NCBI GenBank assembly: GCA_009700815.1 | Contig: WLLG01000184.1 | Coordinates: 1-5,185 of the forward strand | Direction of reading: 5' to 3' | Length of the DNA: 5,185 nucleotides | From: Actinomycetota bacterium | Lineage (GTDB): Bacteria > Actinomycetota > Acidimicrobiia > Acidimicrobiales > Microtrichaceae | Shown here: in pieces, positions 1 through 5,185 of the stretch | Position numbering within the stretch: the stretch's first letter is position 1 | How the letters are laid out: the number at the start of each line of letters is the position of its first letter | Program-made: the position numbers and the translations under genes | The notes under the pieces: model-generated | What the model was told of the DNA's origin: nothing | The model's input: the letters and a program-made list of their open reading frames with translations, nothing else | The model's database searches: none

Positions 1-1524
1 CTCTCCCATATCAAGCACAAGGACTTCGCCGTCATGTGAGAGCGCACCGGCTTGGATCACTAGTTCACAGGCTTCTGGGATCGTCATGAAGAATCGAGTG
101 ACCTCTGGGTGGGTCACCGTAATAGGACCACCTTGGGCAATCTGCTCACGGAAGAGCGGGAGAACTGAACCGCGACTTCCCAAGACGTTGCCGAATCGGA
201 CGCTCAAATAGGTGCCGGAATGCTCTTTTCCGGCATGGGAGGTGAGTTGCTCAGCAATGCGTTTTGTTTGTCCGAGCACCGAGGAGGCATCCGCCGCTTT
301 GTCAGTAGAGATATTTACAAAGCGGTCTACGCCGAACTCGCCGGCAAGCTCAAGGAGGTTCTGTGTACCCCAAACGTTGGTCTTCCAGCCCTCCTCGGCA
401 TGCATTTCGAGCAGAGGAAGGTGTTTGAGCGCTGCGGCATGGAACACAACCTCTGGGCGATGCTCCTCGAAGACTTGGCGAAGTCGGTCGCTGTCACGAA
501 TGCAGCAGACAACTAGGTCTCGGCTGTCAAGAAGGCCACGACCTTCAATAGAGATCTGCACGGCCTGCAGTGCAGACTCGTCACGATCCAACATAACGAG
601 AGATTCGGGGGCGAACCGGTGTATCTGACGGCACAATTCCGAGCCAATCGAACCGCCGGCGCCAGTGACCAGAACCCGCTTGCCGGTGAGATAGCCAGCC
701 ACTGACTCAATATCAAGGGAAAGCTCGCGACGACCAAGCAGATCGGCCTCGGTCAGGGGGCGAATATCGCCGAGATTCACGCCGATGCCAAACATCTCGT
801 CAACAGGAGGCAGGATCAGCGTCCGAAGCTCGAGTTCATCGGCTCGCTTGGCAACATCTCGGATGAACTCGCCCGATGCAGAGGGAATCGCAATGATGAT
901 GTGCTTGGCACCAGTTTGCTCAACGATCTGAGCGAGTGATGATCGGTCGCCACCAACCTTTACTCCCTTGATTCGCAGATTACGAAGATCGGGGTTGTCG
1001 TCAATCACTGCAACTGGGTGGTACGGGCCAGACTTGATCATCGCCGTGATCACCTGCAATCCGCCGGAACCAGCACCGATGACAATAATCGGCAAACGAT
1101 CGTCACTCTCGACCCGAGTCCACTTCTCAAGCTTCTGCCGCCAGACCAAGCGGCCGATGCACATGATTGCTAGGGCCACAAACCCCGAAACGATCGCAGC
1201 GCTAACTGGAACGGGCCGAACGCCGGGGCTGAATGCGTCAGCAGCAGCCACCAGGACGGTCACCATTGCCACGACCTTGAGCGTGCCCACGATCTCGTCA
1301 AAGGTGCCGTAGCGCCAGCGGTGTACATAGAGTCCACCAAGGCGGCCCAGCACGACCTGAGCGACCATTGCAATGGAGCCCAGAGCCAGAACCCCGAGAG
1401 TATCAACAGCCCCAAATTGCAGTTCATACCGAAGCAGAGTGGCCAACCAGAGGCCCAACATCCATGCCCCGCAGTCAAATGTTGCCTGTAGTGCGAACCT
1501 ATATTTTGTAAGAATCTCGTTCAC
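1..1524 (-). CDS. Membrane-anchored UDP-N-acetylhexosamine 4,6-dehydratase, CapD/WbpM/PglF type (C-terminus beyond left edge)
   Basis: I translated this by hand: 508 codons run without a stop from GTG at 1524 to the left edge. Residues 1-130 contain about four hydrophobic segments (roughly 13-33, 43-66, 82-98, 106-127), as in membrane-bound family members. A first Rossmann-like domain follows, with GAGSGG at 150-155. The catalytic SDR domain has GAGGSIG at 288-294, HAAALKH at 362-368, STDK at 406-409 and VLGQTKR at 416-422. The family removes water from UDP-GlcNAc to give a 4-keto-6-deoxy sugar, the first step towards rare amino sugars in glycans. The position that is Tyr in classical SDRs (YxxxK) is Leu417; long-form family members normally have Met or Leu here. 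A stop codon directly precedes the GTG in frame, so no longer start exists. About 100 C-terminal residues should lie outside the window. Exact substrate is inferred. Confidence 0.93.
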   Translation of the reverse strand, partial: MNEILTKYRFALQATFDCGAWMLGLWLATLLRYELQFGAVDTLGVLALGSIAMVAQVVLGRLGGLYVHRWRYGTFDEIVGTLKVVAMVTVLVAAADAFSPGVRPVPVSAAIVSGFVALAIMCIGRLVWRQKLEKWTRVESDDRLPIIVIGAGSGGLQVITAMIKSGPYHPVAVIDDNPDLRNLRIKGVKVGGDRSSLAQIVEQTGAKHIIIAIPSASGEFIRDVAKRADELELRTLILPPVDEMFGIGVNLGDIRPLTEADLLGRRELSLDIESVAGYLTGKRVLVTGAGGSIGSELCRQIHRFAPESLVMLDRDESALQAVQISIEGRGLLDSRDLVVCCIRDSDRLRQVFEEHRPEVVFHAAALKHLPLLEMHAEEGWKTNVWGTQNLLELAGEFGVDRFVNISTDKAADASSVLGQTKRIAEQLTSHAGKEHSGTYLSVRFGNVLGSRGSVLPLFREQIAQGGPITVTHPEVTRFFMTIPEACELVIQAGALSHDGEVLVLDMGE

Positions 1525-1525
1525 T

Positions 1526-1541
1526 CAACTGCCCCCAGTTG
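1526..1541 (-). promoter_or_regulatory. Hairpin abutting the dehydratase start codon, G-rich loop
   Basis: CAACTG and CAGTTG form a perfect 6-bp inverted repeat with a 4-base loop (GGGG on the minus strand). It ends one base before the GTG start at 1524. The only Shine-Dalgarno-like sequence for this start is the run of five Gs that makes up the loop and the adjoining stem base. In the mRNA the hairpin would either present or mask the ribosome site. It could equally be a DNA-level operator half-site pair. The structure is visible; the role is inferred. Confidence 0.45.
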
Positions 1542-1587
1542 CTCAGAGTTGGGATCCGCACCCCGCACAGAACCGAACTGCCACAGA

Positions 1588-1616
1588 AGTACAACACTTA
1601 GTATGCCGATTTGCAA
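1588..1616 (-). promoter_or_regulatory. Candidate promoter for the dehydratase gene
   Basis: Reading the minus strand, TTGCAA (1616-1611) and TGTACT (1593-1588) are separated by 17 bases. Each matches the housekeeping sigma consensus at four of six positions. Transcription would begin near 1581 and give a leader of about 57 nt that contains the hairpin next to the GTG. This is the best-spaced pair I found on this strand, but the match is modest. Confidence 0.3.
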
Positions 1617-1650
1617 GCAAAACATGAGCGGAGTTCAGTAGGTAATTGTC

Positions 1651-1656
1651 TATAAT
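1651..1656 (+). promoter_or_regulatory. Consensus -10 box (TATAAT) for the rightward transcript
   Basis: A perfect TATAAT lies 117 bases before the dehydrogenase ATG at 1768. No good -35 is present 16-18 bases upstream (GCGGAG at 17 bases). A TG lies one base out of the extended -10 register. Actinobacterial promoters often rely on the -10 alone, so the missing -35 is not disqualifying. Expected transcription start is about 1663, giving a leader of about 105 nt that holds the hairpin and leader ORF described below. Confidence 0.6.
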
Positions 1657-1675
1657 GACTCTGCGTGTTCAAGCG

Positions 1676-1701
1676 GTCACCGTGGAGGGTATATCGGTGG
1701 C
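1676..1701 (+). promoter_or_regulatory. Hairpin holding the leader-ORF ribosome site and start codon
   Basis: GTCACCG (1676-1682) pairs with CGGTGGC (1695-1701) as seven base pairs, one of them G-U, around a 12-base loop. The loop carries GGAGGG (1684-1689), the strongest Shine-Dalgarno sequence in the leader. The 3' arm contains the GTG start (1697-1699) of the leader ORF. A second, weaker hairpin (1722-1735, CGGC/GCCG core) follows. The arrangement suggests control of leader translation; no known riboswitch class was recognised. Confidence 0.4.
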
Positions 1702-1771
1702 AACGTGGACTATCAGCAGCTTCGGCACAAGCCGGCACACACAGATTCAAGGGGTTTCATGGGGCGCATGA
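1697..1771 (+). CDS. Possible 24-residue leader peptide, translationally coupled to the dehydrogenase
   Basis: GTG at 1697 opens a 24-codon frame beginning (M)ATWTISSFG and ending VSWGA, with TGA at 1769-1771. GGAGGG lies 7 bases upstream of the GTG, a textbook ribosome site, whereas the dehydrogenase ATG at 1768 has no well-spaced one of its own. The stop overlaps that ATG as ATGA, the classic geometry for termination-reinitiation. The peptide has no run of a single amino acid as in ribosome-attenuation leaders, no signal peptide and no known motif. It may matter only as a device that delivers ribosomes to the next gene. It lies in a different frame from the dehydrogenase. Chance occurrence of a 24-codon frame is possible; the combination of SD and exact stop-start overlap is what supports it. 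Confidence 0.45.
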   Translation: MATWTISSFGTSRHTQIQGVSWGA

Positions 1772-3027
1772 CAGACAAAGTGGTAGTTATTGGCCAGGGC
1801 TATGTCGGATTGCCTGTGGCGGTCCGAGCAGTAATTGGCGGATACGACGTCTTGGGCTTTGAAGTTGACGACCGAAAAGTTGCGGCTCTCAATGCAGGTT
1901 CCTCACATGTCGAAGACATCACTACTGAGGTCATGTCAGAGATTCTGGCCACCGGCCGGTACCGGGCGACCTCTAACTTTGATGACCTCGCAGGGTTCGA
2001 TATAGCTGTCATTTCTGTCCCGACACCCATGGGTGAGGGTGTCCCTGATCTTTCGTTCATAGAAACTGCTGCTAGTTCGCTAGCTCCCTACGTTTCTGAG
2101 GGATCCACCGTCGTTCTAGAGTCCACTACCTACCCAGGGACGACCGAAGAGTTAGTCGCACCCCTACTAGAAGCAGGTTCAGGCCTGAAGGCAGGGGCTG
2201 ATTTTCACTTGGGTTACAGCCCTGAACGGATCGATCCCGGCAATCCCACTTGGCGGCTTGAAAACACGCCCAAGGTGGTCTCTGGGATTGACGCTGACTC
2301 TCTAGCTGCCGTCAAAGGGTTCTTTGACCGTCTCGTCGAGCAGACTGTGCCGGTTTCTGGCACAAGGGAAGCCGAACTCACCAAGCTGCTCGAAAACACG
2401 TTCCGCCATGTCAATATCGCTCTGGTGAATGAACTTGCCATGTTCGCAAAGGACCTCGGTATCGATGTCTGGGAATCGATCGACGCCGCTTCAACCAAGC
2501 CTTTCGGCTACATGCGTTTCACTCCGGGCCCTGGGGTCGGTGGGCATTGCCTGCCGATTGATCCCTCCTACTTGTCTTGGCAAGTGGAGCGAACTCTGGG
2601 TCAGACGTTCCGCTTTGTTGAGCTTGCTAACGACGTCAACGAACACATGCCCGACTATGTAGTTCGCCGTGTGCAGGCTCTGCTAAATGATCACAGCAAG
2701 TCCGTCAAGGGCTCCAAGGTGCTGGTCTTTGGGCTTGCTTATAAGGCCGATACCAGCGATGCGAGAGAAACACCGTCCCGGCCCATTATTGCGAAACTGC
2801 AGACTCTTGGCGCTCAGATTCAACTTGTGGACCCTCACGTGGGTGACGCTCAGTTCCCTGAAGATGTTGATCGTGTAGATGGCACGGAGGCCGACCTAGA
2901 AAACGCCGACCTCATCTTGTACTTGGTAGACCATTCCAGCTTTGACCGCGAGATGATTGCGTCAGCCGAGGCACCAGTACTGGACTGCAGAAAAGCCCTG
3001 AAGGGCGATCTCGTCAACTACCTGTAA
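1768..3027 (+). CDS. UDP-N-acetylhexosamine 6-dehydrogenase (WbpA/TviB/WecC group of the UDP-glucose/GDP-mannose dehydrogenase family)
   Basis: This 419-residue protein is full length for the family, which oxidises the C6 hydroxyl of a nucleotide sugar to a carboxylate using two NAD+. Domains in order are NAD-binding (about 4-187, GQGYVG at 9-14), the central helical dimer domain (about 197-290) and the C-terminal UDP-binding domain (about 313-418). Catalytic features are present: YSPER at 150-154, Lys206 in TKLLEN, and Cys261 in GVGGHCLPIDP. VPTPMGEGVPDLS (84-96) and LESTTYPGTTEE (118-129) resemble WbpA and TviB more than UDP-glucose dehydrogenases. UDP-GlcNAc is therefore the likeliest substrate, with UDP-ManNAc as the alternative. 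I chose ATG 1768 because homologues begin just before the Rossmann strand and the leader ORF stop overlaps it. ATG 1759 (AAGGGG only 4 bases upstream) and GTG 1705 are in-frame alternatives. It is divergent from the dehydratase. Confidence 0.92.
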   Translation: MTDKVVVIGQGYVGLPVAVRAVIGGYDVLGFEVDDRKVAALNAGSSHVEDITTEVMSEILATGRYRATSNFDDLAGFDIAVISVPTPMGEGVPDLSFIETAASSLAPYVSEGSTVVLESTTYPGTTEELVAPLLEAGSGLKAGADFHLGYSPERIDPGNPTWRLENTPKVVSGIDADSLAAVKGFFDRLVEQTVPVSGTREAELTKLLENTFRHVNIALVNELAMFAKDLGIDVWESIDAASTKPFGYMRFTPGPGVGGHCLPIDPSYLSWQVERTLGQTFRFVELANDVNEHMPDYVVRRVQALLNDHSKSVKGSKVLVFGLAYKADTSDARETPSRPIIAKLQTLGAQIQLVDPHVGDAQFPEDVDRVDGTEADLENADLILYLVDHSSFDREMIASAEAPVLDCRKALKGDLVNYL

Positions 3028-3033
3028 GCCATG

Positions 3034-3052
3034 CCAGCTGAGAATCAGTTGG
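3034..3052 (+). terminator. Hairpin between convergent genes, probable terminator
   Basis: CCAGCTGA and TCAGTTGG pair over eight positions (seven Watson-Crick and one G-U in the plus-strand RNA) around a GAA loop. It begins 7 bases after the dehydrogenase stop. No T-tract follows on either strand, so it is not a canonical intrinsic terminator. On the minus strand the G-U pair becomes an A-C mismatch, so the fold favours the plus transcript. Its place between converging stops supports a role in ending or stabilising transcripts. Confidence 0.45.
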
Positions 3053-3062
3053 TAGAGATGCG

Positions 3063-5185
3063 CTAACGGCTTCGGTCGCTCTTTCGGCTACGAAGGCGCG
3101 ATCGAAGTCCCGTTTCGCGCTCCGCGGGTAATCCAGCATCTTGGCGAGCGCGCTGTACTAACCAAACTGGCAGACCGGGCAGCACCTCATCAGCCTGACG
3201 AACAGCTGAGAACACCTTGGAAGCGGCACCAAGGCGGCTTGAACACTCCACAGCCGACATCAGCAATTCTTCAGAGCTCGGCGCTGTCATCACGACCTCT
3301 CGCAACTGAGCGATGCTCGGAGCCGCTGGGCCTAGTTTTTTAACGCTCTGCATGTGAGCATCATCATCAGTTCCCACAGCAACACTCTCTGAAATACTCT
3401 CGCTTGTTTGCCATGCACTCGCTGCCACACACGCAGCAACAAATCGATGTTCGGGGTGAAGCCCCTTGACCCAATGCTCCCGAACCTGAACCGGTACGGC
3501 CCGATCATGAAACTCATCGGGGTCTACGAGCAGTCCAAATGGTCCTGCTGCAAGAGTTGCATGAAGAGCAATCACTACCTCGGGGATGGCAGGGTGTCGA
3601 AGGTTGTACTCAATATCGGTGTCTACGGCCTTCTTGCTGAGCTTTCTAGTCTCCGACTGAAACCCCTGAGTTCCGAGTCTTGCAAGAAGTCGTTCAATCT
3701 CACTGTTGCGGATCAGCAGATCAAGCTGACCGATATCGGTGAAGTGCTCAGGAAGTCGACCGTCCCACACCTGAAGGAGCGAGCCAAAGACAACTGGCTG
3801 TACGTCTACCTCGGCCGCAACACGTAGCACCCAGCTCAAAGCACCGGCTACCTCGTGAGCGTGCCGCTGCGCGAGCACATGGGCGTGCAGGACCTTGTCT
3901 TGAGTTGCTTGGGGCGCTTGGAGTAGATCGCGGCTCAGTAATTCCACTGCCACCCCGGAAGGCATATCGCCCGCTTTCCCGATCTCGGGTACCGCGAGCC
4001 CCTGCCAAAGGGCTTGCGCAGCCTTTCCACTGGGACAATCGGTCAGACCGAAGGCACTCGGAGTGGGCCAGGCCTCAGGTCGATTCCGCACAGCGTTGCG
4101 TTCGGACTGAGCTATGAGTTGATCAGCTTGATCTGGCGTTAACACCTCGGCCGTCGGAACAAAAGAAGTTCTATCGGAGTCTTCGATGCGTTGAGACTCT
4201 GCGGCAAAAAGAAGAGCATCTTGGTCAAAGCGCATCATATGAGAGACCGATTGAAACTCCCCCGCTACTCGTTGGCCAGCTACTCGTTGTATGGGGTCCT
4301 GCTCCAGGTTAAGCCGGTGCAAGACGGCAAGTCGCCGCCGGTCAGGTGGCAGAAGTGCCTGCAGCTCGTGCACCAAGTGATCAAGCTCGTCTTGTGTGGT
4401 CGGGGCGGAGGCAGTCACGCATGAGGAGCCTGCTACCAGCAGAGCTGTCATCTCTAAGGCAATCCCGTTAGTTGGGCCTTGCTGGTATCCGGACAATCCA
4501 CGACATCTCAGAAGCTCGTTGGTAGTCTGAGCCATGCTCAGGGGCGCAAGCTTGCCGGGTCGCTCGAGATCGCTCAACGAGCTAGCCGCCTCGGCCTCTT
4601 CTTCGCCCAGAACCAGAATCAGCCCAACTGCGCACTGGCGAACAATCTGAGTTCCAACGCTCGCAGCCTCGAGCTGTTGCATTCCTAAAGCGTTAGTGAC
4701 GACTCGCGGGCTTGGACTGCCGAAGACAGTACGAGTCCCTTCGTGCAGGACAAGATCGTCAGCAGTCAGGTACGCAACACCTGAGCGAATCAGTTCCTCG
4801 ATCAGCTGATCCCGTATCGCACTCGGACCTCCTGCAATAACTAAGCCGTAGCCGTTTAGTTCCAGACAGGGAACACAAAGGTGCAGCACCGAGGGGTTGA
4901 GTTCCGCCGAAATGATGAGCAGTTGCTTCCACAGTGCCGGAAACAATTCCGAGGTTTCTTGGCCGGCAGCGACCACTCCGGCATCGTTTTTTTCTAACCG
5001 CCAGGCCCCATCTGTCTCAGCACCGTGATCGCCTTCGGCTGTAAACCAAAAACTCAACCGAGGAAGCACCCCGTGCTCCTCCGTGTCGAAGTGAGGCGAC
5101 TCCTCTTGGGCGGCGTTCAGTTCAGACTGAACTGTCAGTAGATCGCTCAGAATATCTAGGACCTCTTGAGGGAACTCCCCTCGCA
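3063..5185 (-). CDS. HprK-like kinase domain fused to NTP_transf_5-like nucleotidyltransferase domain, catalytic motifs eroded (N-terminus beyond right edge)
   Basis: The frame is open from the right edge to TAG at 3065-3063, giving 706 visible residues. Residues below are counted from an in-frame GTG at 5069. About 60-255 resembles HprK-like kinases: LHLCVPCLELNGYGLVIAGG, then a helix, then LTADDLVLHE (101-110). The P-loop site (78-86) reads IAGGPSAIR and lacks GKS/T. About 340-555 resembles Uncharacterised nucleotidyltransferase (NTP_transf_5): a helical lead-in, VVFGSLLQVW (426-435), IGQLDLLIR (446-454), IALHATL (500-506) and a LHPEHRFVAACVAA helix. The usual KG, GDxD and DLHW motifs appear here as FG, GQLD and ALHA. 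The C-terminal tail (656-668) is Arg/Ser/Lys rich. I see no signal peptide or membrane segment. The 38 residues before the GTG look like real protein, so I treat the gene as truncated, but GGAGGAG (5082-5076) sits 6 bases before that GTG and may mark the true start. Function unknown; family members often occur in polysaccharide or peptide-modification loci. Confidence 0.72.
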   Translation of the reverse strand, partial: RGEFPQEVLDILSDLLTVQSELNAAQEESPHFDTEEHGVLPRLSFWFTAEGDHGAETDGAWRLEKNDAGVVAAGQETSELFPALWKQLLIISAELNPSVLHLCVPCLELNGYGLVIAGGPSAIRDQLIEELIRSGVAYLTADDLVLHEGTRTVFGSPSPRVVTNALGMQQLEAASVGTQIVRQCAVGLILVLGEEEAEAASSLSDLERPGKLAPLSMAQTTNELLRCRGLSGYQQGPTNGIALEMTALLVAGSSCVTASAPTTQDELDHLVHELQALLPPDRRRLAVLHRLNLEQDPIQRVAGQRVAGEFQSVSHMMRFDQDALLFAAESQRIEDSDRTSFVPTAEVLTPDQADQLIAQSERNAVRNRPEAWPTPSAFGLTDCPSGKAAQALWQGLAVPEIGKAGDMPSGVAVELLSRDLLQAPQATQDKVLHAHVLAQRHAHEVAGALSWVLRVAAEVDVQPVVFGSLLQVWDGRLPEHFTDIGQLDLLIRNSEIERLLARLGTQGFQSETRKLSKKAVDTDIEYNLRHPAIPEVVIALHATLAAGPFGLLVDPDEFHDRAVPVQVREHWVKGLHPEHRFVAACVAASAWQTSESISESVAVGTDDDAHMQSVKKLGPAAPSIAQLREVVMTAPSSEELLMSAVECSSRLGAASKVFSAVRQADEVLPGLPVWLVQRARQDAGLPAERETGLRSRLRSRKSDRSR
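4264..4289. repeat. Short in-frame tandem duplication, 15-base period
   Basis: GCTACTCGTTG occurs at 4264-4274 and again at 4279-4289. The period is five codons, so the large minus-strand protein reads QRVAGQRVAG (residues 261-270). It lies in the linker between the two domains and keeps the frame. It looks like a small slippage duplication tolerated in a flexible linker. Confidence 0.7.
5076..5082 (-). promoter_or_regulatory. Strong Shine-Dalgarno sequence before an in-frame GTG of the large gene
   Basis: On the minus strand GGAGGAG is followed after 6 bases by GTG (5069-5067), in frame with the HprK/nucleotidyltransferase protein. If used, it makes a 668-residue product and places 116 bases of upstream DNA, including a palindrome, in the window. 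The same bases encode plausible protein (EEHG) in the longer frame, so the site may be coincidental or an internal start. Confidence 0.35.
5118..5134. repeat. Perfect 17-base palindrome
   Basis: CAGTTCAG and CTGAACTG flank a single central A, giving a perfect inverted repeat. It lies 48 bases upstream of the GTG at 5069. If the large gene starts there, this is a possible operator. If the gene extends past the window it is coding sequence (VQSELN). No convincing -35/-10 pair was found around it. Confidence 0.5.

Noticed and set aside
212..628. 138-codon plus-strand frame (Ser/Arg-rich), plus the 220-516 and 968-1312 frames
   Set aside because: All lie antisense to the dehydratase, whose motifs are unmistakable; composition is typical of shadow frames.
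1536..1556. CAGTTG/GAGTTG near-direct repeats upstream of the dehydratase
   Set aside because: Too short and imperfect to call an operator once the better hairpin at 1526-1541 is accounted for.
1705..1767. N-terminal extension of the dehydrogenase from GTG 1705
   Set aside because: The extra 21 residues precede the normal family start, the nearest SD (GGAGG) is 16 bases away, and the leader ORF uses that SD with better spacing.
1665..1862. 65-codon plus-strand frame beginning with GTG just after the TATAAT box, possible leaderless gene
   Set aside because: It runs into the well-supported dehydrogenase coding region in another frame and has a Trp/Arg-rich, out-of-frame composition. The predicted transcription start falls about two bases before the GTG, so a leaderless start is not excluded but is unsupported.
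3408..3827. 139-codon plus-strand frame and other frames between 3332 and 4688
   Set aside because: They are antisense to, or out of frame with, the large minus-strand gene, with no recognisable motifs or ribosome sites.
1..5185. Search for CRISPR repeats, insertion-sequence ends, tRNA or rRNA
   Set aside because: No regularly spaced repeats, transposase motifs, terminal inverted repeats or RNA gene signatures were seen by eye.

Overview
The window looks like part of a surface-polysaccharide locus from an actinobacterium of moderate GC content (mid-50s % by eye). Three things point to Actinobacteria: GTG starts, an SxVLGxxKR active-site motif of the kind I associate with actinobacterial CapD/WbpM-type dehydratases, and a HprK-like/nucleotidyltransferase protein of a sort often found near exopolysaccharide genes. 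This is an inference from protein style; no 16S or other taxonomic marker is present.

Layout. (1) Positions 1-1524, minus strand: a membrane-anchored UDP-N-acetylhexosamine 4,6-dehydratase (CapD/WbpM/PglF type). Its first 508 residues are in the window and the C-terminus runs off the left edge. (2) Positions 1525-1767: a divergent control region. It holds a consensus TATAAT box firing rightward, a weaker candidate promoter firing leftward, two hairpins that place Shine-Dalgarno-like sequence in their loops, and a 24-codon leader ORF whose stop overlaps the start of the next gene (ATGA). (3) Positions 1768-3027, plus strand: a complete nucleotide-sugar dehydrogenase of the UDP-GlcNAc/UDP-ManNAc 6-dehydrogenase (WbpA/TviB/WecC) group with all catalytic motifs intact. 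(4) Positions 3028-3062: a 35-base convergent gap with a hairpin that is a probable terminator. (5) Positions 3063 to the right edge, minus strand: a large protein joining a HprK-kinase-like domain to an NTP_transf_5-like nucleotidyltransferase domain. Both domains appear to have lost key catalytic residues. Its reading frame stays open to the right edge.

How they may work together. The two sugar enzymes can both act on UDP-GlcNAc (or a close epimer). One makes a 4-keto-6-deoxy sugar that leads to rare amino sugars, the other makes a uronic acid. Transcribed divergently from one short region, they would supply two building blocks for one glycan. The large protein is not obviously metabolic. 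Families like it sit beside polysaccharide or peptide-modification genes with unknown roles, and its eroded active sites suggest a binding or regulatory function. No rRNA, tRNA, CRISPR array or insertion sequence was seen. No stretch over 300 bases lacks a gene.
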